From assembly GCA_026995935.1 (NCBI GenBank), contig JALWNK010000059.1, forward strand, positions 1 through 36,149: 36,149 nucleotides of DNA, given 5' to 3'. This DNA comes from Deltaproteobacteria bacterium (lineage in GTDB: Bacteria; Desulfobacterota; Dissulfuribacteria; Dissulfuribacterales; QOAL01). Made by a program: the position numbers and the translations under genes. Every line of letters begins with the position of its first letter. Position 1 is the first letter of the stretch. Below, piece after piece: positions 24,808 to 32,316 of this stretch. The notes under the pieces were generated by a model that saw only the letters and a list, made by a program, of their open reading frames with translations, searched no databases and had not been told where the DNA came from.

Positions 24808-25623
24808 ATGAAAAAGATTTCAGTAGGCAGCAGCTTGTGCCTTAAGAAAAAAGGGGAGATATACCCGGTCTCTGTCTCGGGTGCGCGGGCCTTTTTCTTG
24901 GTCCTTTTCCTGCTGTTTTTTATCCTTCAGCTTGGAGGATGCGGCCCCAAAAGGCCAGTTGTGCGGGGAAAATACGCCCGTGGTACCTACAAGCCATACA
25001 GGGTAAACGGAAAGACCTACTATCCCCTTCCTTCGTCCAGGGGCTTTGTGGAAACTGGTTATGCCTCATGGTACGGGCCCAATTTCCATGGAAGGCGCAC
25101 GGCCAACGGCGAAAGATACAACATGTACAGCATGACAGCGGCCCACAAGATACTTCCCATGAACACCTATGTTCGGGTGGAGAACCTTGATAACCACAGG
25201 AGCGTGGTGGTAAGGATCAACGACCGAGGGCCATTTGTGAGAAACAGGGTCATTGACCTTAGCTATGCTGCAGCCAAAAAACTAGGGGTGGTGGGGCCTG
25301 GAACCGCAAGGGTAAGGCTTGTGGCCCTTGGGGAGGTGGGAAGCATCAAAGGCAATACTGTCACCTTCAAGAAGACGCCTGACTTCATGCACGGCGACTT
25401 TTACGTACAGGTGGGCGCCTTTGTATCAAAGGAGAACGCCTTCAGGCTGAGAAACAGGCTTAGCCGCATATACAGGGGCGTTAACGTTGTAAGGGGCCAC
25501 ACCAACGGCCAGGACTACTACAAGGTGCGTATAGATGCCCCAAATGACTACAGGCTTGCCAAGAACTTTGAGAAAAGGATTGAGGATGCAGGATTCCCTG
25601 AGGCCTTTTTGGTGGCCAGATAG
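24808..25623 (+). CDS. rlpA: RlpA-family septal-ring lipoprotein (lytic transglycosylase-like, DPBB + SPOR)
   Basis: An outer-membrane lipoprotein that cleaves denuded peptidoglycan at the septum in relatives that have been tested. From the ATG at 24808 it has 271 residues. A basic N-region and hydrophobic stretch (28-44) lead to lipobox LGGC with Cys45. The double-psi beta-barrel follows, with [27 protein letters not shown] and the catalytic-type NDRGPF. A C-terminal SPOR domain (about 195-270, [20 protein letters not shown]) comes last. An in-frame extension back to 24379 only reads antisense through nifS and is rejected. It stands alone, divergent from nifS. Lgt encoded at 8626 would lipidate it. 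Confidence 0.93.
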   Translation: MKKISVGSSLCLKKKGEIYPVSVSGARAFFLVLFLLFFILQLGGCGPKRPVVRGKYARGTYKPYRVNGKTYYPLPSSRGFVETGYASWYGPNFHGRRTANGERYNMYSMTAAHKILPMNTYVRVENLDNHRSVVVRINDRGPFVRNRVIDLSYAAAKKLGVVGPGTARVRLVALGEVGSIKGNTVTFKKTPDFMHGDFYVQVGAFVSKENAFRLRNRLSRIYRGVNVVRGHTNGQDYYKVRIDAPNDYRLAKNFEKRIEDAGFPEAFLVAR

Positions 25624-25677
25624 CCTATCCTTCGGCCTTAAAAGGGAACGGGCTTTCGTCACCCTGTAACAAATCGA

Positions 25678-25705
25678 TTGACAGTGTATCATGTTATGAT
25701 ACGCT
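25678..25705 (+). promoter_or_regulatory. Promoter and palindromic operator of higBA
   Basis: TTGACA at 25678-25683 is a perfect -35 box. TACGCT at 25700-25705 (16-bp spacing) or TATGAT at 25695-25700 could be the -10. Between them, a perfect 7-bp inverted repeat GTATCAT-GTT-ATGATAC (25686-25702) is placed as expected for a HigA operator that represses its own operon. With either -10, transcription would start within a few bases of the higB ATG at 25712, so the mRNA may be leaderless. No ribosome site is visible before higB. Confidence 0.6.
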
Positions 25706-25711
25706 AAAGCC

Positions 25712-25987
25712 ATGATCAAAAGCTTCAAGCACAAGGGGTTAGCTGAATTGTTTGAAAAAGGTCGTTCAGCGAAAATCAGACCAGATTTGCAAAGGCGCAT
25801 ATTGCGAAGGCTTGAGGCTCTGGATCAGGCTGAGAGTCTTGCGGAGTTGAACATTCCGGGTTTCAATTTTCATGGCCTGAAGGGAATCCCCAAGCGTTAC
25901 GCTATTCATGTCAACGGTCCCTGGTGCATTACCTTCGAATGGAAGAAGAACCATGCTCTAAGGGTCAATTTGGAGCAATATCACTAA
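25712..25987 (+). CDS. higB: HigB-type toxin of a type II toxin-antitoxin pair
   Basis: A RelE-superfamily ribosome-dependent mRNA endonuclease in characterised cases. At 91 residues it has the normal size. The family pattern is visible: KHKGLAELFEKG at the start, RRILRRLEAL, IPGFNFHGLKGIPKRYAIHVNGPWCITFEW (split over about 48-77), and a C-terminal VNLEQYH. The toxin-first order is that of HigBA, with the antitoxin gene 9 bp downstream. No ribosome site is seen before the ATG, in line with a leaderless start. The pair lies between rlpA and a palindromic attC-like element, which suggests a mobile origin. Confidence 0.95.
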   Translation: MIKSFKHKGLAELFEKGRSAKIRPDLQRRILRRLEALDQAESLAELNIPGFNFHGLKGIPKRYAIHVNGPWCITFEWKKNHALRVNLEQYH

Positions 25988-25996
25988 GGTGTAATC

Positions 25997-26335
25997 ATGG
26001 GAGAATATGTTGTAAAACGTCCTTTAAAAAGGGCACCGATCCATCCTGGAGAGATACTTCGAGAAGACGTGCTTCCAAGCCTGGGTATATCTGTAACTGA
26101 AGCAGCGAAAAGGCTTGGTATCTCTCGCCAACAGTTACACCGCATATTGGCCTGCACCCATCCGATTACTCCCAGGATGGCGTTAAGGATAGGAAAATTT
26201 GCTGGAAACGGCCCTGGCTTATGGCTTCGTATGCAACAGAACTATGATTTATGGCAGGCTGAACAGGAGATGAAAGAGGAGCTTTCCAGGATAGAACCAG
26301 TGTTAAAGTCAGGAAAGGAGACGAGGAATTGTTAA
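25997..26335 (+). CDS. higA: HigA-type antitoxin, XRE-family helix-turn-helix
   Basis: Neutralises HigB and represses the operon. The 112 residues hold the HigA opening RAPIHPGEILREDVLPSLGIS (split over about 11-31) and a helix-turn-helix, VTEAAKRLGISRQQLHRIL (32-50). ITPRMALRIGKFAGNGPGLWLRMQQNYDLW then matches the family's C-terminal half. The last ~25 residues (EMKEELSRIEPVLKSGKE) are a charged tail. It starts 9 bp after higB and should share its promoter. The perfect palindrome at 25686-25702 is the likely binding site. Confidence 0.95.
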   Translation: MGEYVVKRPLKRAPIHPGEILREDVLPSLGISVTEAAKRLGISRQQLHRILACTHPITPRMALRIGKFAGNGPGLWLRMQQNYDLWQAEQEMKEELSRIEPVLKSGKETRNC

Positions 26336-26362
26336 TGGAGGTCCTATGGGCCTGTCCGCCGG

Positions 26363-26489
26363 ACAACGGGCTTAAGCCGAGCGCAAACCGCCTGACGGAC
26401 CCGGTAATGCTGTGCCTTACAAAAAGCCTGGAGGGATTTTCGCGCTTGGCCGCTCTGTTGTGTTGCCAACGGTTTAGCCCAGACGTTAC
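26363..26489 (+). repeat. Imperfect long palindrome behind higBA, resembling an integron attC recombination site
   Basis: Outer arms ACAACGGGCTTAAGCCG (26363-26379) and CGGTTTAGCCCAGACGTTAC (26470-26489) pair with an extra AGA and other small bulges. Inner arms GCCGAGCGC (26376-26384) and GCGCTTGGC (26442-26450) pair in 8 of 9 positions. The total is ~127 bp, within the size range of attC sites, and the ends recall the AACAA...CAAGC and ...TTAG(N)CGTTA ends of Vibrio repeats. The R boxes do not fit RYYYAAC/GTTRRRY exactly, so the attC label is tentative. It lies 28 bp after the antitoxin stop in cassette orientation. The remaining 26490-26565 is the gspG leader. Confidence 0.45.
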
Positions 26490-26539
26490 TAATATCGTGA
26501 AGTTGATTCAAAAATGTGTTAAATTAACCTGTTGAAATA

Positions 26540-26553
26540 AAAAAACGTTTTTT
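26540..26553. promoter_or_regulatory. Perfect A6CGT6 palindrome directly before the gspG ribosome site
   Basis: AAAAAACGTTTTTT is a perfect 14-bp palindrome ending at the base before the GGAGG ribosome site (26554-26558) of gspG. It could be an operator, or a short RNA hairpin or stretch affecting ribosome access. No convincing promoter boxes were found in 26490-26539, though it is AT-rich (TTGATT at 26503, TTAAAT at 26519). Confidence 0.3.
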
Positions 26554-26565
26554 GGAGGATTTGAT

Positions 26566-27015
26566 TTGTCTCTCTTTACCAACTCAACCATGAAAAAGAA
26601 AAGAGAAAATTCAGAGTCGGGTTTTACCCTTATAGAGCTTCTCGTAGTGGTTATAATCATAGGCCTTCTGGCCTCTCTTGTTGCGCCAAAATTCTTTGGA
26701 AAGCTTGGCTCAAGCCGTCAGAAGACTGCAAAGGCCCAGATAGAGCTCCTTGGCCAGGCCCTTGATGAGTTTCGGCTGGATAATGGGCGCTATCCAACCA
26801 CAGACGAGGGTCTTGAGGCCCTTAGAAAAAAACCAGAAGGGCTTCCCAACTGGGCAGGGCCCTATCTGCCAAAGCCTGTTCCAAAGGATCCTTGGGGCAG
26901 GGATTACGTTTACCGTTCACCTGGTGAACATGGTGATTACGACCTTTACAGCTACGGCCGTGACGGCCAGGAGGGCGGTGAAGGTGAAGATGCAGATATT
27001 GTAAGCTGGAAATAG
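26566..27015 (+). CDS. gspG: Type II secretion major pseudopilin GspG
   Basis: Forms the periplasmic pseudopilus that drives substrates through the secretin. The 149-residue prepilin has a short leader ending in Gly, then FTLIELLVVVIIIGLLASLVAP. The prepilin peptidase would cut before Phe, and the Glu at +5 is present. The C-terminal DPWGRDYVYRSPGEHGDYDLYSYGRDG and DADIVSW are the calcium-site region of true GspG. The start is TTG at 26566, seven bases after a perfect GGAGG. The ATG at 26590 has no ribosome site. It is the first gene of the operon here, ahead of gspE, which is unlike the usual C-D-E-F-G order. Confidence 0.97.
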   Translation: MSLFTNSTMKKKRENSESGFTLIELLVVVIIIGLLASLVAPKFFGKLGSSRQKTAKAQIELLGQALDEFRLDNGRYPTTDEGLEALRKKPEGLPNWAGPYLPKPVPKDPWGRDYVYRSPGEHGDYDLYSYGRDGQEGGEGEDADIVSWK

Positions 27016-27019
27016 CTCT

Positions 27020-28669
27020 ATGCCACTTGAGCAGATAACAAGCAGGCTTTCTCACCTTTTTAAGGGGGTGGCTCCCGGAGCAAATGGCCCAGGGGCGGAA
27101 GATGCCTCTCAGGAAGATTCTTCTTCGCAGGAAAGCGTTGCCAGTCGTATCCTAGAGGCTACCACCAGGGTGGAGGCCAAGGATTTTCCTGAAAAACCAC
27201 CCATGGTGAACGGGCTCAATGCCCAGCAGATGCAGCAGTGGAAGGTCCTTCCAATAGATGTGAAGGATGACGCGGTGGTTGTGGCCATGGCCGATCCCCT
27301 TGATGCCTATCTCATCGAGCTTTTGGAGGACATTTATCAGCGCAGGGTCGAGCCGGTTCTTGCAGATGAGGAGGACATCCTTTCAGCCATCTACCGCTGG
27401 TACGAGGCGGACTCCGACATGGAGGCGGAAGACGAAGACGAGGAGTCTTCCATTGCAGACGGCCTGTGGGATGACCCTGAGCAGCTCAGGGACCTTGCCT
27501 CAGAGGCCCCTGTGGTGCGACTGGTCAATCACGTAATAAACCAGGCCCTTGAGATAAAGGCCTCTGACATCCACTTTGAGCCATTCAGGGAGCAGCTCAA
27601 GATCCGCTACCGGATAGACGGCGTGCTTCACGACGTGGAAACGGTGTCAAAGAAGCTCCAGCCTGCCATTACCTCGCGCCTTAAGCTCATGGCAAAGATG
27701 AACATTGCAGAGATGAGGCTTCCCCAGGATGGGAGGATAAAGGTGAAGGATGGCAGGCGCGAGATCGACATCAGGGTCTCATCCCTTCCAACCATCTTTG
27801 GCGAAAGCATAGTGCTCAGGCTACTTAACCGCGACGAGGTGAAGCTTGAGCTCGAGTCCCTGGGGATAGCCCAGGACATTCTCACCAGGTTTGACAGGCT
27901 CATAAGAAAGCCCTATGGGATGATCCTGGTGACAGGCCCAACCGGAAGCGGAAAGACAACCACCCTATACAGCGTCATGAACAGGATAAACTCCCCGGAC
28001 AAGAAGATAGTGACTGTGGAGGACCCTGTAGAATACCAGCTTGAGGGCATAAACCAGATTCAGGTGAAGTCCAGCATCGGCCTGACCTTCGCCTCGGCAC
28101 TCAGGACAATCCTCAGGCAGGACCCGGATGTTATCCTCATTGGAGAGATAAGAGATGCAGAAACTGCAGAAATTGCAGTGCAATCTGCACTTACCGGCCA
28201 CCTGGTTTTTTCCACCCTCCACACAAACGATGCAGCAAGCGCCATAACGAGGCTGCAGGAGATGGGCATAGAGCCCTATCTCATCTCCTCGTGCCTGCTT
28301 GCAATAATGGCACAGCGCCTTGTAAGAAAGATATGTCCCCACTGCAAGACAGAGTACCATATTCCCCAGGAGGCGGTTTCAGAAACGGCAAGCGCCCTTG
28401 GGGTTGGAACCGATGAAGTGCCTTTAAAAAGCTGGAAGGGTACCGGATGCCCATCGTGTGCAAACACGGGTTATTCCGGAAGGACAGGGATTTATGAGCT
28501 TCTTGAGGTAAAGGAGGGGATTCCTGCACTCATCCTGAACGGAGAAAATTCCAGCGCCATATCCAGGAAGGCCCAGGAGTACGGCATGAGAACCCTCAGG
28601 CAGGACGGTCTTGAGAAGGTGCACCGGGGCGAGACTACCTTGGAAGAGGTGCTGCGAGTCACCAACTAA
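27020..28669 (+). CDS. gspE: Type II secretion ATPase GspE
   Basis: Cytoplasmic hexameric ATPase that powers pseudopilus assembly. The 549 residues include an N-terminal GspE-N domain (about 55-120), an acidic linker (MEAEDEDEESS), then PVVRLVNHVINQALEIKASDIHFEP. Next come Walker A GPTGSGKT (306-313), the Asp box VEDPVE, Walker B DVILIGEIRD, and the His box STLHTNDA. The zinc-type CX2C pair CPHC ... CPSC follows, characteristic of GspE rather than PilT. The start lies 4 bp after gspG. The stop is followed directly by the gspF start (TAAATG). Confidence 0.97.
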   Translation: MPLEQITSRLSHLFKGVAPGANGPGAEDASQEDSSSQESVASRILEATTRVEAKDFPEKPPMVNGLNAQQMQQWKVLPIDVKDDAVVVAMADPLDAYLIELLEDIYQRRVEPVLADEEDILSAIYRWYEADSDMEAEDEDEESSIADGLWDDPEQLRDLASEAPVVRLVNHVINQALEIKASDIHFEPFREQLKIRYRIDGVLHDVETVSKKLQPAITSRLKLMAKMNIAEMRLPQDGRIKVKDGRREIDIRVSSLPTIFGESIVLRLLNRDEVKLELESLGIAQDILTRFDRLIRKPYGMILVTGPTGSGKTTTLYSVMNRINSPDKKIVTVEDPVEYQLEGINQIQVKSSIGLTFASALRTILRQDPDVILIGEIRDAETAEIAVQSALTGHLVFSTLHTNDAASAITRLQEMGIEPYLISSCLLAIMAQRLVRKICPHCKTEYHIPQEAVSETASALGVGTDEVPLKSWKGTGCPSCANTGYSGRTGIYELLEVKEGIPALILNGENSSAISRKAQEYGMRTLRQDGLEKVHRGETTLEEVLRVTN

Positions 28670-29875
28670 ATGGCTGAATTTGCATTTGAGGCCATAGATT
28701 CAAAGGGCAAGAGGGTTTCCGGAACCCAGGAGGCAGCGTCCCAGGAGGAGGTGGTCTCCGGGCTCATCTCAAAGGGCCTACAGCCCATCCAGGTAAAGCG
28801 CCTCCATACCTTTCAGGCAATACTCGAGTTTGGTAAGAAAAGGGTATCCCTGGATGATGTTCTCTACTTTACCGGGGAGCTTGCAGATCTTCTGGAGGCA
28901 GGCGTACCCCTTGAACGAAGTCTCCTTATACTTTCTGACGCCACGGAAAAGGAGGAGGTCAGGGGGCTTGTGAAGGAGATAAAGGACGCTATCCACGGTG
29001 GCAAGACCCTTTCAGAGGCCCTTTCCCAGCATAAGGACGTATTTGACAGCCTTTACATAAACATGGTCAAGGTTGGCGAGCTTGGAGGCGTGCTCCCCCA
29101 GGTCCTTAGAAGGCTTGGGGATTTTCTGGAAAGGTCCCGCCAGATAAGAAAGTTCATCATCTCCTCCTCCATCTACCCGACAATCCTCGCCTTTGTGGGC
29201 CTTGTTTCCGTATTCATCCTGGTGACCTTTGTTGTCCCGAAGTTTGGCCAGATATTCCAGGACATAAACCAGCCCATGCCCGCCATGACAAGCTTCATCC
29301 TGGGCGCAAGCCTCTTCCTTAGGACGTGGTGGTGGCTTCTTTTCCTGATTGTCGCAGGCCTTGCCCTCTCCTTTCGCATTTACATAAAACGGCCAGAGGG
29401 CAGGAGATGGTGGGACAATTTCAAGCTGAACATGCCCCTTGTGGGCCCCTTTGTAAGGCGGATAGAGCTTGGCAGGTTTGCTCGCACCCTTGGGACCCTT
29501 CTTGAAAGCGGGGTGCCCATACTCAAAGGCATAAGCCTTTCAGGCGAGGTGGTTGGAAATACCGTAATCAGGGATGCGGTCAGGGAGCTTTACGCAGGCA
29601 TACGCCAGGGAAAGAGCCTCAGCCTGCTTATGAAGAAATCCAGGGTCTTTCCGCCCCTCATGATTCACCTTGTATCAGTTGGAGAGGAGACAGGCGGACT
29701 TTCAAGGATGCTTTTAAAGGTTGCAGACGACTTTGACGAACAGGTCCAGTCGGACACAAAGCTCTTTTTGTCCATGCTTGAGCCCATAACAATCGTGGTC
29801 ATGGGTATCATCATTGGCGGCATCATATTCTCCATGCTCATGGCCATCTTTGGAATAAACGATGTCACCTTTTAA
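28670..29875 (+). CDS. gspF: Type II secretion inner-membrane platform protein GspF
   Basis: Polytopic platform protein that couples the ATPase to pseudopilin extraction. The 401 residues contain two homologous cytoplasmic GspF domains, each followed by hydrophobic segments. Domain 1 lies at about 65-185 (FTGELADLLEAGVPLERSL) and domain 2 at about 265-385 (FARTLGTLLESGVPILKGI), with membrane helices near 170-190, 220-240 and 375-395. The ATG follows the gspE stop with no gap. It ends 14 bp inside gspH. The length is standard for the family. Confidence 0.97.
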   Translation: MAEFAFEAIDSKGKRVSGTQEAASQEEVVSGLISKGLQPIQVKRLHTFQAILEFGKKRVSLDDVLYFTGELADLLEAGVPLERSLLILSDATEKEEVRGLVKEIKDAIHGGKTLSEALSQHKDVFDSLYINMVKVGELGGVLPQVLRRLGDFLERSRQIRKFIISSSIYPTILAFVGLVSVFILVTFVVPKFGQIFQDINQPMPAMTSFILGASLFLRTWWWLLFLIVAGLALSFRIYIKRPEGRRWWDNFKLNMPLVGPFVRRIELGRFARTLGTLLESGVPILKGISLSGEVVGNTVIRDAVRELYAGIRQGKSLSLLMKKSRVFPPLMIHLVSVGEETGGLSRMLLKVADDFDEQVQSDTKLFLSMLEPITIVVMGIIIGGIIFSMLMAIFGINDVTF

Positions 29876-30326
29876 AAGCAGGGATTTTTCATCAGGCTTC
29901 ACCCTTGTGGAGCTGATGATAGTCCTGATCCTCATTGGCCTTTTGAGTTCTGTTGTGGCAGTGTCTGTTTCAAGCGGCCTCTTTAAGTCCAGGGAAAGGA
30001 GATTCGTAGAGGACTTCAGGGCCGCAATGAAGCGGGCAAGAAATGTCGCAATAGGGACCGGCAGGGCCGTAAACTTTGTCATTGACGGCAAGGAGCGCAG
30101 GTTTGGCATCAAGGGCAGAAAAGGGCTTTCGGATATTCCAAAGGCCATAGAGGTTTCTGCAGAGGGTATATTGGAGCTCAAGGACGGCCTTTTTGGCATA
30201 ACCTTCTATCCAGACGGCAGTTCAAGTGGTGGGAGTATCGATCTTACCTGGGACAGCGGCAGAAAAGATGCATTTGAGATAGGCATGATCTGGGCGAGCA
30301 TCCAGCATGAAATCACCAACCAGTGA
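29862..30326 (+). CDS. gspH: Type II secretion minor pseudopilin GspH
   Basis: A minor pseudopilin at or near the pilus tip. The 154 residues start with a short basic leader ending in SSG, then FTLVELMIVLILIGLLSSVVAV, with the processing Gly-Phe junction and Glu+5. The globular part (LFGITFYPDGSSSGGSIDLTW) fits the GspH/FimT domain. The start overlaps gspF by 14 bp and the end overlaps gspI by 20 bp. Assignment to GspH rests on position between F and I plus the GspH-like beta-rich tail. It is the least certain of the pseudopilins by sequence alone. Confidence 0.9.
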   Translation: MSPFKSRDFSSGFTLVELMIVLILIGLLSSVVAVSVSSGLFKSRERRFVEDFRAAMKRARNVAIGTGRAVNFVIDGKERRFGIKGRKGLSDIPKAIEVSAEGILELKDGLFGITFYPDGSSSGGSIDLTWDSGRKDAFEIGMIWASIQHEITNQ

Positions 30327-30750
30327 AAGGGCATCCAGGCTCGTAGGCGCAAACAGGGGGTTTACCCTCATGGAGGTGCTCGTGGCAACGGCCATAACCG
30401 GCATTGCCATAGGCGTTTGCATGGCCATATTCGCCCAGGGCCACTCGCAGGCCTTCAGGGGAAGCCAGGTCAAGACGGCCTACCAGATTGCCGTAAGGCT
30501 CCTTGACACCTGGAAATCCCTTAAGAAGTATCCATCATCGGAAAGCGGTCAGGTGGAGGCCAACCCTGGCTGGTCCTACGTTGTAGAATCCGCCCCTGTC
30601 TCTGCAAGGATTACCACACCGGAAGGGGAAACAAGGGAGGTGGAAAGTGACGAGCTCACTGCCATTATTCTTAAAATCATTCCGCCTGACAAGAAGAGGA
30701 GTTTCAGCCTCACCCTCTGGGTCCCTTCCAAGGAGGTGGAGGGGTCGTGA
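30307..30750 (+). CDS. gspI: Type II secretion minor pseudopilin GspI
   Basis: A tip-complex pseudopilin. The 147-residue protein has a leader ending in NRG, then FTLMEVLVATAITGIAIGV, the standard prepilin site with Glu+5. The rest is a short globular domain with many positive charges and a Ser/Val-rich end. The ATG at 30307 lies inside gspH, and the stop is shared with the gspJ start (GTGA, 30747-30750). GspI normally binds GspJ and GspK, whose genes follow. Naming is from the prepilin motif, size and gene order. Confidence 0.92.
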   Translation: MKSPTSERASRLVGANRGFTLMEVLVATAITGIAIGVCMAIFAQGHSQAFRGSQVKTAYQIAVRLLDTWKSLKKYPSSESGQVEANPGWSYVVESAPVSARITTPEGETREVESDELTAIILKIIPPDKKRSFSLTLWVPSKEVEGS

Positions 30751-31406
30751 GGGGGGCAAGGGGTTTTACGCTGCTTGAGGTCCTTGTCTCAATTACCCTC
30801 ATTGCCGTTTTGGTGGTGGTGCTCTCCATGGCCCTGCGCTCAGGCATTAATGCGTATACAAGGGCCAGGAACTTTAACGCCTCCTTTTTTCCCGAATCTG
30901 CCCTTGAGGGCCTTCTCTTCAGGCAGCTTGAGGCAGTGGTTGCTCCGGGAAGAGGTGGGCTTTCCGGCTTTTTCTTTTTTGAAGGAGAAGAAGATAAGAT
31001 CAGCTTTGTCACCACCTACGGTCCCCAGGGCGTTGGAAAAGGGGGGATATGGAAGGTGGTTTACTGGTTGAACGAGTCTGAAGACAGGCTCTACTATGCC
31101 CAAAGGCCGCTCATGAAAAGGCAGGAGGCCAGAAAGGACCTGCCCGACAGGTTTTATGACCTTTCAAAGGAGGAGTTAAACAGGAAGGGGTGGCTGGTCG
31201 CCTCTTTAAAGGGGGTAAAGGGGCTCTATTTCTCATACAGGCACGTTTCATCCCGGGGGGAAGAGGAGCCAGGAAAATGGCCTGAGGAATTCAGGAAAAG
31301 ACGGGCCCTTCCTGTGGATGTGGCAATAAGCGTGGATTTTGGTAAAAAGGGTCAAAGGGACGATTCGGCCAGACGGTGGACCATCCTCCCAGTGGGCGCC
31401 ATATAA
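30747..31406 (+). CDS. gspJ: Type II secretion minor pseudopilin GspJ
   Basis: A larger tip pseudopilin (219 residues). After a five-residue leader, MRGAR, comes G then FTLLEVLVSITLIAVLVVVLSMALRSG. The globular region contains LLFRQLEAV and paired strands typical of GspJ. The GTG start at 30747 has a near-perfect AAGGAGGTG ribosome site at 30730-30738, inside the gspI end. The stop TAA at 31404-31406 overlaps the ATG of gspK. Length and order match GspJ. Confidence 0.93.
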   Translation: MRGARGFTLLEVLVSITLIAVLVVVLSMALRSGINAYTRARNFNASFFPESALEGLLFRQLEAVVAPGRGGLSGFFFFEGEEDKISFVTTYGPQGVGKGGIWKVVYWLNESEDRLYYAQRPLMKRQEARKDLPDRFYDLSKEELNRKGWLVASLKGVKGLYFSYRHVSSRGEEEPGKWPEEFRKRRALPVDVAISVDFGKKGQRDDSARRWTILPVGAI

Positions 31407-32305
31407 TGAAGATTATGAAGGTTATGAAGGTTTTTCCCTGTAGTAAACAAGGGGATGAACAGAAGGGGGCAGTGCTCATCATGGTGCTTTGGATCGTTGC
31501 CCTTCTGTCCATGCTTGGCGGGTATTTCACCCTTGAGACCACACTTAGAAGGAATCTCAGCTTTACCAACTGGAACCTTTTAAGGGCAAGGCTTGCCATA
31601 GAGTCCTGTCTCAACCTGGTTGCCCCGCACATAAGGCCCCTCGGAGAGGAAAAGGAGGTGGATGAAAAGGAAAAATTCATTGTCCCTGACGGCTCAACGT
31701 ACAAGATAGATATTGGCGGGGAGGAAATGTCCTTTTCCATTGAGGATGAACGGGGAAAGCTTGATATCAACAAGGCCCAAGAGGATGAAATTGTTGAGTT
31801 TTTTACCTCTTTTCTTGGAAAGACCAAGGGTCGCCAGATTGCCGATGCCATACTGGATTGGCGGGACAACGACGATGATGAAAGGATGGATGGGGCCGAA
31901 AAGGACTACTATCTTTCCCTTGAGCCGCCCTATGAACCGGCAAATGGTAAGTTCATCCTGCTGGAACAGCTCTTGCTTGTAAAAGGGGTGGAGCCTGAAA
32001 TTTTCTGGGGGCCCCTTGAATATGGCTCCTCGGATAAAAAGGAGCAGGGGCATTCGTGGGAGGGTGGACTGCAAGACCTTCTTTCCGTGTATAACGGAAG
32101 CGACAAGATGGTGGAGGACGTAAGCCCTGAACCACTCGTTGACATAATGGAAAAAGAATATTTTAAAGATGGCCAGGGGCTTGGGACCCTGAGGTTCAAG
32201 ACCTGTGCATATCAGTCCTGCTACCAGGTCTTTTTCAGAACGGGCGCAGGGGCCAAGGCGGGTTTCAGTCTTGTCCACTGGCAACAGGTACCGCGATTTC
32301 AGTAA
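31406..32305 (+). CDS. gspK: Type II secretion pseudopilin GspK
   Basis: The large tip pseudopilin that caps the pseudopilus. From 31406 it has 299 residues. The helix GAVLIMVLWIVALLSMLGGYF lacks the Glu+5 of other pseudopilins, as is normal for GspK. The body has LDINKAQEDEIVEFF and KTKGRQIADAILDWRD, the GspK central helical domain with its metal-binding Asp-rich stretch DNDDDE. Three in-frame ATGs (31406, 31415, 31424), each in an ATGAAG(A/G)TT nine-base repeat, precede the helix. The first overlaps the gspJ stop in TAATG. A frame from 31376 is inside gspJ and is not used. Confidence 0.94.
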   Translation: MKIMKVMKVFPCSKQGDEQKGAVLIMVLWIVALLSMLGGYFTLETTLRRNLSFTNWNLLRARLAIESCLNLVAPHIRPLGEEKEVDEKEKFIVPDGSTYKIDIGGEEMSFSIEDERGKLDINKAQEDEIVEFFTSFLGKTKGRQIADAILDWRDNDDDERMDGAEKDYYLSLEPPYEPANGKFILLEQLLLVKGVEPEIFWGPLEYGSSDKKEQGHSWEGGLQDLLSVYNGSDKMVEDVSPEPLVDIMEKEYFKDGQGLGTLRFKTCAYQSCYQVFFRTGAGAKAGFSLVHWQQVPRFQ

Positions 32306-32316
32306 GGGGAATACTA

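Noticed and set aside
26329-26535. 68-codon frame overlapping the end of higA and the palindrome
   Set aside because: It reads through the attC-like palindrome, has no convincing independent start, and no family resemblance.
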